A stretch of 7,629 nucleotides of DNA from Bacteroidales bacterium (GCA_016926765.1 JAFGNY010000286.1:1-7629), one strand, 5' to 3'. Positions 1 to 6,434 are shown, counted from the first letter of the stretch. Translations and numbers: made by a program. The notes: a model not told the origin generated them from the sequence alone.

Positions 1-19
1 AGTGGTAATCAGTGGACGG

Positions 20-1126
20 TCAATCACCCTGCCGAACCGTGTCTGCCGGTATAAATCTCTGGAATACAGAATCTTTCATCAACTCGCCTGTTAGGATTTC
101 GGCAACTTTCCCGCATCCTTTGACTGTAAAATGTACAGCGTCGTAAAAATAGAGTGTGTTTTTGGGCAGCTCCCGTGCCAGGTCTGCCAGATAGATGCCT
201 TTTTGTTTTGCTACATCCCGTGTGATATCGTTATAACGTTCGAGCCGCTGCCAATAGAGTTCGCCATTGGTTCCGTCGTGAAGGTTCATCAAAGAGAGGT
301 CGGCTCCCGACAGCGAATCAATGCCTCCCCCGAACAGGGAAGGCTGGGTTACGAGCAGGGGCGTAATGCCATGATTGAGGCAGGAGTCCATCAGTGCATT
401 CAGTCGTTCCCTGTAAGCAGAAAGGTAGGGCGTTTGAAGATTCAGGACGGAATCGGTATAGCGTTGAGAAAAGGTGATGTTATCCTCAGTGATTTCGGAA
501 AAGGGTTTGTAATTATGCTGGATTTTCAGCTTCCTGGCCATCCAGCTTCGACGGATATTCACCAATAGCACAACGATCTCACTTTTTTCCAGAATTCCTT
601 TGATCCCTTTTGAGATGAAACGCTTATCAAAATTATTCAGGTCGTACCGTTCAACATCGTTGACCCCAACCAGAAAGAGGATGAAATTGGGATGCAATTT
701 CAGGAGATAGTCATTCAGCAGGATCTGGTGGCCGAAAGTGCTGTGGCCGTCCATGCCGGCATTGTTAACCCATAATGCCGGAATCACCTTCGACAGGGAT
801 TCTCCAAGAAGAAAAGGCCAGGTAGTGGAATCGGAAATCACATCACACTCGGTGGTGCTTCCCCCAACCGTGATCAGCGAAACCATGTTGGTGGTATCGG
901 ATGGTTTTTCGGGCCCCCGGAAACCAAGGCTGTTTTTGTTTATATAAATGACAGAATCAAGAACCGGGACGTAATTATTGTTGATAACGATATGCTGGTC
1001 CCTGGGAAGGACAATCTTATCCATCCGGAGCCTGGCCGGGAAGGGGTTGTAAATCCGTAAAACGATCTCAAGTCCGATAAAGACGGCTGCAATCAGAAAA
1101 AGCAGGTATACCAGTTTGGCTTTCAT
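20..1126 (-). CDS. Membrane-anchored SGNH/GDSL-family hydrolase
   Basis: Encodes a 368-residue protein with a single N-terminal hydrophobic segment (about residues 4-24) and then an SGNH hydrolase domain, so it is probably anchored in the inner membrane and faces the periplasm. Seen: nucleophile block VGGSTTE (Ser90), second block NAGMDG (about 122-127), block III GVND (Asn156) and block V DAVH (Asp329, His332). All four SGNH elements are present, so it should be an active esterase or acyl-ester hydrolase. Upstream of the nucleophile is NSLGFRGPE, which I recall from SGNH proteins linked to acylation of surface polysaccharides. About 170 residues separate Asn156 from Asp329, more than in minimal SGNH enzymes. 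ATG at 1126 is chosen over the in-frame TTG at 1141, because that TTG lies inside a TAnnTTTG promoter box. The substrate cannot be told; de-O-acetylation of a glycan is an inference. It diverges from the antiporter gene. Confidence 0.88.
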   Translation of the reverse strand: MKAKLVYLLFLIAAVFIGLEIVLRIYNPFPARLRMDKIVLPRDQHIVINNNYVPVLDSVIYINKNSLGFRGPEKPSDTTNMVSLITVGGSTTECDVISDSTTWPFLLGESLSKVIPALWVNNAGMDGHSTFGHQILLNDYLLKLHPNFILFLVGVNDVERYDLNNFDKRFISKGIKGILEKSEIVVLLVNIRRSWMARKLKIQHNYKPFSEITEDNITFSQRYTDSVLNLQTPYLSAYRERLNALMDSCLNHGITPLLVTQPSLFGGGIDSLSGADLSLMNLHDGTNGELYWQRLERYNDITRDVAKQKGIYLADLARELPKNTLYFYDAVHFTVKGCGKVAEILTGELMKDSVFQRFIPADTVRQGD

Positions 1127-1138
1127 AGATTCGTTCGA

Positions 1139-1146
1139 CAAAAATA
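1139..1146 (-). promoter_or_regulatory. Candidate -7 promoter box for the SGNH hydrolase gene
   Basis: On the minus strand this reads TATTTTTG, a full match to the Bacteroidota -7 consensus TAnnTTTG. It ends 12 bases before the ATG at 1126, which implies a very short leader. No TTTG or TTG element lies about 20 bases further upstream, so only half of the promoter is supported. Confidence 0.45.
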
Positions 1147-1229
1147 TAAAAAGATCAGGGAAATATTTATGTTGAAAGAGCGGAGAGGAACTGATGAAGG
1201 TGATCCGACATCTGAAGTTGAGATTTTTG

Positions 1230-1237
1230 TACTTTCG
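1230..1237 (+). promoter_or_regulatory. Weak candidate -7 box for the antiporter gene
   Basis: TACTTTCG differs at one position from TAnnTTTG and ends 24 bases before the ATG at 1262, a distance like that of the other boxes in this window. A TTG is present at 1218-1220, but it is too close to be a normal -33 element. It lies in the 135-bp divergent gap shared with the SGNH gene, where I saw no other structure. Confidence 0.3.
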
Positions 1238-1250
1238 TTGTTAAAACACA

Positions 1251-1255
1251 AAGGA
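1251..1255 (+). promoter_or_regulatory. Shine-Dalgarno-like site of the antiporter gene
   Basis: AAGGA lies six bases before the ATG at 1262. It is the clearest ribosome binding site in the window and supports that start; the other genes here lack a good one, as is common in Bacteroidota. Confidence 0.5.
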
Positions 1256-1261
1256 TCCTGA

Positions 1262-3259
1262 ATGGAGTTTTCCATCCTCAAAGATATTGTTATCATCCTG
1301 GGACTCTCAGTCCTTATCATCCTTCTCTTTCACCGGTTTAAGATCCCTTCTATCCTGGGATTTTTACTCACGGGCATCATCATCGGGCCTTATGGCCTCA
1401 GCCTTATCGACGCATCCCATGAAGTGGAGGTGATGGCTGAACTTGGAGTGATTTTCCTGCTGTTTGTCATCGGAATTGAATTTTCGATCAAAGGACTGAT
1501 GTCTATCAAGCGGACGGTATTTCTGGGAGGTTTCCTGCAGGTGATCCTTACTATCGGAATCATCACACTGATCAGTCTCGGTTTCGGATTGCCGGTTCGG
1601 CGTGCTCTTTTCATGGGATTCCTGTTTTCATTGAGCTCTACCGCGATCGTGTTGAAACTGCTGCAGGAACGGGGTGAAATCACATCCCCTCAGGGCAGGG
1701 TAGCTGTGGGTATCCTGATATTCCAGGATGTCATTGTGGTCCCGCTGATTCTGCTGACCCCTTTACTGGCAGGTAATACCGCAGATCCCTGGATGACCTT
1801 GCTGATCCTCTTAGGAAAATTTGCCGGCATCATCATTGTCCTCTTTCTGCTGGCCCGATACATTGTTCCGAAAGTGCTTGATCTGGTGATCCGGACAAAG
1901 AACAATGAACTCTTTCTTCTGACCATCATCGTTTTTTGCTTTGCCACCGCGTGGCTCACCAACAGCATTGGATTGTCGCTGGCCCTGGGAGCTTTTTTTG
2001 CCGGACTGATCATCTCGGAATCCCCTTATAGTCATCAGGCCACAGCGAATATTCTTCCCTTCCGCGAAATATTTATCAGCTTCTTTTTTGTTTCGATCGG
2101 GATGCTGCTGGATGTACATTTCTTCTTTCAGGAGATTCTCTATATTCATTTTCTTGCCATCCTCTCTTTGTTTGCCAAGATGCTCATCATTGTCCTTGTC
2201 GTCATCATTCTTCGTTACCCGCTCCGGGTGGTTCTCCTATCGGCTCTCACCCTTTTCCAGGTAGGGGAGTTTGCATTTATCCTTTCGGCCACCGGGATTT
2301 CGGAAGGGTTGTTATCTCCGGAAAACTATCAGTATTTTCTGGCTGTCTCCATCATGTCGATGGGTGCAACACCCTTCATTATTTCCTGGTCCCCAAAAAT
2401 CACCGGGTTTCTTCTGAAGCTTCCTTTGTCACAGAAGGTAAAACACAGGCTGGACTCCTTTCAGAAGGTGAAAGCGCAAAGCCACCGGCTTCCTGAAGAG
2501 ATGGACGATCACCTGGTGATTATCGGTTACGGGATCAACGGAAAAAATGTGGCAAAAGCAGCGCGTGGGGCAGATATCCCATATATTGTTGCAGATCGGG
2601 ATCATGATGTTTTCGAAGAGGCCCGGTCTAACAATGAAACCGTAGTTTTCGGTGATGCCACACAAGAGGTCATTCTGAGGCATCTCCATGTTTATACTGC
2701 CCGGGTGGTTGTGATAGCGATCTCTGATCCGGATGCCACCCGTATGATCGTTTCGAAGATCCGGGAACTTTCAGATACCGTTTATCTCATTGTCAGGACG
2801 AGAAATCTGAAGGAGATTGACGGGAATCTGAGGCTTGGAGCAGACGAGGTAATTCCGGAAGAGTTTGAGACCTCAATCGAAATTTTCGCCAGGGTACTGC
2901 AAAAATACCTCATACCGGAAAACGAGATTGTTGCGTTTATCGAGTCTGTTCGTGCGGATAACTACGAGATGTTAAGGGGAGTTAGTGGGGTTTTGAAGAA
3001 GGGATCGTTGCATCTTGATATTCCGCATATCCGGATTTACTCTATCCAGGTTCAGTATGAAAGCAACCGCATTGTAGGAAAAAGTGTAAAAGATTCGGGA
3101 CTTCGCAGGGAATTTTGTGTCACTCTGCTTGCTATTCAGCGCGGTCAAAAATACATCACACACATTGATGCGGATACCGAAATACACAGGGATGATGTTC
3201 TTTACCTGTTAGGTACCCCGGAAAATATCACACGGGTCAGCCACTATCTGCAACATTGA
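1262..3259 (+). CDS. CPA2 family monovalent cation/proton antiporter, Kef-type, with RCK domains
   Basis: A 665-residue integral membrane transporter of the CPA2 family, expected to exchange K+ or Na+ for protons across the inner membrane. Residues 1 to about 390 are a series of hydrophobic helices with family signatures: GFLLTGIIIGP (33-43), the ELGVIFLLFVIGIEF stretch (about 60-74) and FQD (154-156), whose Asp156 is the conserved transport-site acid. After a charged linker (about 390-415) comes an RCK_N/TrkA-N Rossmann domain with GYGINGKNV (422-430), an acid at the end of the second strand (Asp445) and GDAT (464-467), fitting NAD(H) or another nucleotide ligand. An RCK_C/TrkA-C domain follows (about 575-663). 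Length and order fit Kef/YbaL-like proteins. No KefF or KefG accessory gene lies beside it, and I see no basis to claim glutathione gating, so no symbol is given. A good ribosome binding site supports the start. Confidence 0.93.
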   Translation: MEFSILKDIVIILGLSVLIILLFHRFKIPSILGFLLTGIIIGPYGLSLIDASHEVEVMAELGVIFLLFVIGIEFSIKGLMSIKRTVFLGGFLQVILTIGIITLISLGFGLPVRRALFMGFLFSLSSTAIVLKLLQERGEITSPQGRVAVGILIFQDVIVVPLILLTPLLAGNTADPWMTLLILLGKFAGIIIVLFLLARYIVPKVLDLVIRTKNNELFLLTIIVFCFATAWLTNSIGLSLALGAFFAGLIISESPYSHQATANILPFREIFISFFFVSIGMLLDVHFFFQEILYIHFLAILSLFAKMLIIVLVVIILRYPLRVVLLSALTLFQVGEFAFILSATGISEGLLSPENYQYFLAVSIMSMGATPFIISWSPKITGFLLKLPLSQKVKHRLDSFQKVKAQSHRLPEEMDDHLVIIGYGINGKNVAKAARGADIPYIVADRDHDVFEEARSNNETVVFGDATQEVILRHLHVYTARVVVIAISDPDATRMIVSKIRELSDTVYLIVRTRNLKEIDGNLRLGADEVIPEEFETSIEIFARVLQKYLIPENEIVAFIESVRADNYEMLRGVSGVLKKGSLHLDIPHIRIYSIQVQYESNRIVGKSVKDSGLRREFCVTLLAIQRGQKYITHIDADTEIHRDDVLYLLGTPENITRVSHYLQH

Positions 3260-3267
3260 TAACTTTG
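3260..3267 (+). promoter_or_regulatory. Candidate -7 promoter box for ldcA
   Basis: TAACTTTG is a full match to TAnnTTTG and begins at the base after the antiporter's TGA stop, 17 bases before the ldcA ATG. No -33 TTG is seen about 20 bases upstream, within the antiporter's last codons. It suggests ldcA may be transcribed on its own as well as by read-through. Confidence 0.4.
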
Positions 3268-3284
3268 CAATCTAACCAAAGAAC

Positions 3285-4193
3285 ATGAATACAACCATTC
3301 CTCCGTATCTTCAACGAGGCGATAAAATCGCAATCGTTTCTCCTGCCAGGAACATTCCCTTTGAAGAGGTTTTTCCGGCCATGAAACTTTTTCAGAAATG
3401 GGGACTGGAAGTGGTTCTCGGGACACATGTTTTTGGGAAGCACCATCAGTTTAGCGGAACCGATGAGCAACGGAGGCAGGATCTTCAGCAGATGCTTGAT
3501 CACCCGGCGATCAGGGCAGTCGTGATGTCACGGGGAGGCTACGGGACCGTCAGGATTATTGATAAACTGGATTTTACCAAGTTCTCGCAGTATCCGAAAT
3601 GGATTGTCGGATACAGCGATATCACAGTGCTTCATTCCCATATTCACCGGCATATGGGAATTCAGACACTTCATGCCACGATGCCGTATAACATCAAAGA
3701 CCGGGAAATCAATGAAATAGCTGTTGAATCATTACGAAAAGCCCTCTTCGGTGAAAAAATTTCTTACTCCAAACCGTTAACCTTTTGGGATCGAACCGGA
3801 TTAACCGAAGGGAAACTGGTTGGCGGAAACCTCTCCATTCTTTCTGGTTTAACAGGATCCCCCTCGGATATAGATACCCGGGAAAAGATCCTGCTTCTGG
3901 AAGATGTGGACGAATACCTCTACCATCTCGACCGGATGATGATCAGCCTGAAACGAACAGGCAAGCTGAAGGATTTGAAAGGATTGATCGTTGGGGGATT
4001 GACCGGTATGAAAGACAACGAAGTACCATTCGGGAAAAGCAGTCACGAGATCATCCGGGAAGCCGTTGAGGAGTATGACTATCCTGTTTGCTTTGACTTC
4101 CCGGCCGGACATGAAAAGCTGAATGTAGCGCTCTACCTGGGAAGGAAAGCGAAACTGGTCGTGGACAAAGAGGTTTCTCTGATATTTGAGTAA
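3285..4193 (+). CDS. ldcA: LD-carboxypeptidase (muramoyltetrapeptide carboxypeptidase), peptidase family S66
   Basis: A 302-residue S66 serine peptidase. The family removes the terminal D-Ala from murein tetrapeptides (an L,D bond), turning recycled muropeptides into tripeptides. It lacks a signal peptide, so it should act in the cytoplasm, as E. coli LdcA does. Seen in order: an opening KIAIVSPA strand (14-21), the GGYG turn (84-87), the nucleophile block VGYSD (Ser111), the acid in LLLED (Glu206) and the histidine in FPAGHEKLN (His276). Together these form the Ser-Glu-His triad known for the family, with spacing close to characterised LdcA proteins, and the length is normal. The ATG at 3285 follows the antiporter stop by 25 bases, and the N-terminus aligns with the usual start of the fold. 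Nothing is broken or missing. Function on tetrapeptides is inferred from the family; some S66 members act on other peptides such as microcin C7. Confidence 0.93.
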   Translation: MNTTIPPYLQRGDKIAIVSPARNIPFEEVFPAMKLFQKWGLEVVLGTHVFGKHHQFSGTDEQRRQDLQQMLDHPAIRAVVMSRGGYGTVRIIDKLDFTKFSQYPKWIVGYSDITVLHSHIHRHMGIQTLHATMPYNIKDREINEIAVESLRKALFGEKISYSKPLTFWDRTGLTEGKLVGGNLSILSGLTGSPSDIDTREKILLLEDVDEYLYHLDRMMISLKRTGKLKDLKGLIVGGLTGMKDNEVPFGKSSHEIIREAVEEYDYPVCFDFPAGHEKLNVALYLGRKAKLVVDKEVSLIFE

Positions 4194-4199
4194 TGGATG

Positions 4200-4262
4200 C
4201 ACCCCTCCCCGACCCTCCCCTGAAGGGGAGGGAGCATGTCCCCTTTAGGGGATTTAGGGGTG
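4200..4262 (+). repeat. REP-like nested palindrome (G/C-rich intergenic element)
   Basis: Most of the gap between ldcA and yraN is a foldable element. An outer 7-bp stem pairs CACCCCT (4200-4206) with AGGGGTG (4256-4262). Inside are two hairpins: CCCTCCCC (4213-4220) with GGGGAGGG (4225-4232) around a TGAA loop, and TCCCC (4239-4243) with GGGGA (4248-4252) around a TTTA loop. The result is a three-way junction or cruciform. I recall similar CCCCT/AGGGG palindromes scattered between genes in Bacteroidota, so a dispersed REP-like repeat is the likely reading; only one copy lies in this window. No T-tract follows, so it is not a standard intrinsic terminator, though it could stabilise the ldcA mRNA end or dampen read-through into yraN. 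Confidence 0.75.
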
Positions 4263-4279
4263 ATTTCACTATTTGATTT

Positions 4280-4645
4280 ATGGCAGCAATACACGAATTG
4301 GGCAAGCAGGGCGAAGAACTCGCTGCCCGGTACCTTACGAAAAAAGGATACAAGATTTTGGAAACCAACTGGCATTTTGGCCGCAATGAACTCGATCTGA
4401 TTGCAGAAGATGGCGACATCCTGGTGGTGGTGGAGGTCAAGACACGCCAGTCAAATGTGATGGGAGATCCGGAAATGGCCGTGACATGGGAGAAACAGAG
4501 AGCTATCATCCGTTCGGCAAACGCCTATGTCAGGTGGAAAAGGAGAGCTACCGAAGTCAGGTTTGACATTCTGTCTGTTCTCATCCGGGGAGAAAAGGTG
4601 AAGATCAACCACATCCCGGATGCATTTTATCCGATGGCGAGGTGA
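4280..4645 (+). CDS. yraN: YraN family (UPF0102) restriction-endonuclease-like protein
   Basis: A 121-residue protein of the widespread YraN/UPF0102 family, normal in length. Seen: the N-terminal helix with GKQGEELAARYL (8-19), then NELDLIAEDGD (36-46) with Glu37 and Asp39, followed by VVVEVKTRQ (49-57) with Glu52 and Lys54. The order E-x-D then E-x-K is the PD-(D/E)XK nuclease-fold active-site pattern. RFDIL (94-98) is the conserved C-terminal strand. The family is predicted to be a nuclease involved in DNA or RNA handling; its exact role is not established, so the name should not be read as proof of activity. It is cytoplasmic. The first ATG is used; the REP-like element and an AT-rich stretch lie just upstream with no clear promoter box, so it may be co-transcribed with ldcA. 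Confidence 0.9.
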   Translation: MAAIHELGKQGEELAARYLTKKGYKILETNWHFGRNELDLIAEDGDILVVVEVKTRQSNVMGDPEMAVTWEKQRAIIRSANAYVRWKRRATEVRFDILSVLIRGEKVKINHIPDAFYPMAR

Positions 4646-4664
4646 TTTTGTCTTATTTTTGATT

Positions 4665-4672
4665 TATATTTG
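4665..4672 (+). promoter_or_regulatory. Candidate -7 promoter box of the toxin-antitoxin operon
   Basis: TATATTTG is a full match to TAnnTTTG in the AT-rich gap after the yraN stop, ending 23 bases before the antitoxin ATG. A TTTTG at 4646-4650 could be the -33 element, but only 14 bases separate them against the usual 19 or so. It indicates that the operon is transcribed independently of yraN. Confidence 0.5.
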
Positions 4673-4685
4673 CATAATACAAATA
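4667..4685 (+). promoter_or_regulatory. Candidate operator: inverted repeat over the toxin-antitoxin promoter
   Basis: TATTTG (4667-4672) and CAAATA (4680-4685) form a perfect 6-bp inverted repeat with a 7-base spacer. It overlaps the -7 box and the expected transcription start. Ribbon-helix-helix antitoxins commonly repress their own operon by binding such repeats as paired dimers, so this is the natural candidate operator. It is AT-rich, so a chance repeat is possible. Confidence 0.4.
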
Positions 4686-4695
4686 GATTTTAGAA

Positions 4696-4929
4696 ATGGT
4701 CACCTTTACAAGTACCCTCCCGGAAGAACTTTTAAGCCGGCTGCAAGAAATGGCAAAGAGACTTTCCCTCCCCAAAAATAAATTGATCGAAAAAGCACTG
4801 GAAATATATCTCGATCAATTAACCAGGGCTGAATATGTAAGATCATACAGGCAGGCGGGAATGGATGAGGATCTTCTGACCATGGCCGAAGAGGGGATGG
4901 AGGACTATCTGGAACAGATGAACACATGA
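4696..4929 (+). CDS. Ribbon-helix-helix (CopG-like) antitoxin
   Basis: A 77-residue protein with an N-terminal ribbon-helix-helix DNA-binding fold. The strand TFTSTLP (3-9) is followed by a first helix EELLSRLQEMAKRL (10-23) and a second helix starting at LPKNKLIEKALEIYL (25-39). The C-terminal half (about 45-77) is acidic and probably wraps and neutralises the partner toxin. Its stop overlaps the start of the downstream MazF-family gene by ATGA, the usual coupling in type II toxin-antitoxin operons. As antitoxin it should bind the toxin directly and, with it, repress the operon promoter. The first ATG is used; an AT-rich region lies upstream and no strong ribosome binding site is seen. The RHH fold and antitoxin role rest on sequence pattern and context; the exact antitoxin subfamily is not determined. 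Confidence 0.87.
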   Translation: MVTFTSTLPEELLSRLQEMAKRLSLPKNKLIEKALEIYLDQLTRAEYVRSYRQAGMDEDLLTMAEEGMEDYLEQMNT

Positions 4930-5258
4930 AACAGGGAGAGATCTGGTATGTTGACCTTAATCCGGTAAAGGGAAGTGAGCAAAAGGGGCATCGGCCTGTT
5001 GTGATCATCAGCGGAAACTTGCTGAATACCTATCTTCCGGTGGTTATTGTCTGCCCCTTAACCACAAAAATCAAAGGATATAAAGGCAATATCATTTTGG
5101 AACCGGACGACACGAACAGGTTAGCTGAGAAATCAGAAATCATGATTTTTCATATCAGGTCTATTTCGAAGGAGAGGCTGATCCGGAAAACCGGGGAGAT
5201 CACTGAGGAGAATTTAGCGGAGATCAAACACGGTTTGGACGATATTTTAAGATACTAA
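4926..5258 (+). CDS. mazF: MazF/PemK-family endoribonuclease toxin
   Basis: A 110-residue type II toxin. The family cleaves mRNA at short sequence motifs, arresting growth when the antitoxin is lost. Seen: GEIWYVDLNP (4-13), the loop GSEQKGHRPVVIIS (16-29) with Arg23 in the catalytic position, CPLTTKIKG (43-51) with the conserved Thr46/Thr47, and EKSEIMIFHIRSI (68-80), ending in the usual helical tail. These match the MazF order and spacing found in, for example, the B. subtilis protein (catalytic Arg25 and Thr48), so the enzyme should be intact. Translation is coupled to the antitoxin through ATGA at 4926-4929. Its TAA stop interlocks with the TAG stop of the convergent secreted-protein gene, with no terminator hairpin between them. 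Cleavage specificity cannot be read from the sequence. Confidence 0.93.
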   Translation: MKQGEIWYVDLNPVKGSEQKGHRPVVIISGNLLNTYLPVVIVCPLTTKIKGYKGNIILEPDDTNRLAEKSEIMIFHIRSISKERLIRKTGEITEENLAEIKHGLDDILRY

Positions 5259-6361
5259 TTCACCAGGAATTCTCCAGCGAAACAGCTGTTATGATTATCC
5301 GAAAGCAGGATCAGGTAAAATCCTTTTTGCAAGGATGTTCCGGGGATCACAATCTGCTGCTTTTCCAGAATAAATTTTTCGGCGATTTCAGAGACCTCTT
5401 TTCCTGTCACATCGAATAGTCGTATGGAGATCACTGATTCTGAAGGCAGGTTCAGCGAGATATAAATGCACTCATTTGAAAACCAACAGTTCAATCTGCC
5501 ATTCTGTAATGGCGTTTCCTGAACACCCAGTGGACCTTCCCATCCGGCCATCCGGGCCATCAACCACCAGAATGCCCTCCCTTTCAGATTGCAGTTCAGG
5601 GATTTTGAATGGGCACAATAACAGCTCCAGCAAAGGTCTGAAGATGGATAGGCACTACACCATTCATCGGCCCAGTTACCTAGTAATTGGGTGCCGGAGG
5701 GATCGGAATAATAATCACAATTATCCGTAGCGAAATCAAAAAACTGTGCATCAGGGTTATAACTTTCGATGTCGGCAAAATCAAAGAGGATCTTGTTGTT
5801 GGAATTGCAGTAATCACGGATTTGTTGATTCCGTGCTTTCAGGGTTGAATAGGACCAGATATCCAAATGGCCGGTCATATAGACAAACTTAACATCCGGG
5901 TAGTTCGTTTCCAATTCCGACATCTTAGTCAGGTACACATTGATCCCATCAACCGTATTGGTTGAAACCCCTCCGCACCAAGACCATACGATGACATTCC
6001 GGTCGTTTGCCGGATCATTTAAAACCTGTCGAGTGATCTGTGCCCAGGAGGTATCTCCATTGGAACCCAGGTCCACATCGGTGCGTTCCTGGTAGGAGAG
6101 GGCACCACCAGAACCTTCGGGATTAAATGTATATGGTTCTCCAATGTGGTTTTGCAGGTTATCTATTCCACTTGTGATCTGGCTGCCATGGGAAGTGTGG
6201 CCATACCAGACTTTCATGGTGCTTTTTGCTTCATTGACATATTCCAGGGGAACCATGTTCAGATCGGTAGAGGTATGACCGATGATGATTGGCTGCTGTG
6301 AAGAGACTTTCAAAAGGCATCCTTCAAGAAACAGAATTAAAAAAAACAATTTTTGGGTCAT
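5255..6361 (-). CDS. Secreted cysteine-rich protein of unknown function with T9SS type A sorting domain
   Basis: A 368-residue exported protein. An N-terminal signal peptide (hydrophobic about 5-18, probable cleavage near SSQ at 20-22) is followed by a globular region of about 255 residues that I cannot assign, then a C-terminal type IX sorting domain (about 288-368). In that domain IRLFDVTGKEV (313-323), QKGFYLILL (345-353) and a terminal EFLVN match the TIGR04183 pattern, so it should be secreted across the outer membrane or attached to the cell surface. Notable motifs in the core: GHTSTD (28-33), YGHTSHGSQ (53-61), IVWSWCGG (124-131), VYMTGHLD (160-167), LFDFADIESY (192-201) and CAHSKSLNC (249-257). 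Eleven cysteines follow the signal, six of them between 215 and 257, suggesting disulfides or a metal site. The His/Ser motifs hint at an enzyme, possibly a distant SGNH-like hydrolase, but this is a guess. ATG at 6361 is preferred over the in-frame TTG at 6391, which overlaps the promoter. Confidence 0.85.
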   Translation of the reverse strand: MTQKLFFLILFLEGCLLKVSSQQPIIIGHTSTDLNMVPLEYVNEAKSTMKVWYGHTSHGSQITSGIDNLQNHIGEPYTFNPEGSGGALSYQERTDVDLGSNGDTSWAQITRQVLNDPANDRNVIVWSWCGGVSTNTVDGINVYLTKMSELETNYPDVKFVYMTGHLDIWSYSTLKARNQQIRDYCNSNNKILFDFADIESYNPDAQFFDFATDNCDYYSDPSGTQLLGNWADEWCSAYPSSDLCWSCYCAHSKSLNCNLKGRAFWWLMARMAGWEGPLGVQETPLQNGRLNCWFSNECIYISLNLPSESVISIRLFDVTGKEVSEIAEKFILEKQQIVIPGTSLQKGFYLILLSDNHNSCFAGEFLVN

Positions 6362-6378
6362 GTCTAAAAGTTTATATA

Positions 6379-6410
6379 CAAAGATAATCAATCGTTAAGG
6401 GGAAATCAAA
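6379..6410 (-). promoter_or_regulatory. Promoter of the T9SS-secreted protein gene
   Basis: On the minus strand TTTG (6410-6407) is followed after 20 bases by TATCTTTG (6386-6379), matching both parts of the Bacteroidota promoter (TTTG near -33, TAnnTTTG near -7) with normal spacing. The -7 box ends 17 bases before the ATG at 6361. It is the best complete promoter in the window and shows that the upstream TTG at 6391 is not the start. Confidence 0.7.
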
Positions 6411-6434
6411 TTGTGTTAGTTTTCCTTACTTTTG
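6411..6434 (+). promoter_or_regulatory. Candidate promoter of the C69 dipeptidase gene
   Basis: TACTTTTG (6427-6434) fully matches TAnnTTTG and ends 35 bases before the ATG at 6470. TTG at 6411-6413 may serve as the -33 element, but with a 13-base gap it is closer than usual. It directly abuts the -33 TTTG of the opposing promoter, so the two start sites are arranged back to back. Confidence 0.5.

Noticed and set aside
131..568. 145-residue plus-strand open frame
   Set aside because: It is antisense to the SGNH hydrolase and has no domain signature.
1127..1141. Extended SGNH start at TTG (1141), adding five residues
   Set aside because: The TTG is part of the TATTTTTG -7 box, and the hydrophobic anchor follows naturally from the ATG at 1126.
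4213..4232. Intrinsic terminator after ldcA
   Set aside because: The 8-bp G/C stem is strong, but no T-tract follows it or the second hairpin; the REP-like reading explains the whole structure better.
4051..4509. 152-residue minus-strand open frame across ldcA end, the palindrome and yraN
   Set aside because: It reads through the REP-like element and two well-supported genes on the other strand, with no family resemblance.
5281..5290. AACAGCTGTT palindrome near the convergent stops as a terminator or operator
   Set aside because: It lies within the coding sequence, has no loop or T-tract, and is short enough to arise by chance.
6302..6361. Lipoprotein signal at Cys15 of the T9SS-secreted protein
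   Set aside because: The residues before it (LEG) have Glu at -2, a poor lipobox, and a T9SS type A cargo is expected to be cleaved by signal peptidase I, for which SSQ at 20-22 fits.
6362..6391. Extended start at TTG (6391) for the T9SS-secreted protein
   Set aside because: It lies upstream of the -7 box of a well-matched promoter, and the ATG at 6361 gives a clean signal peptide.
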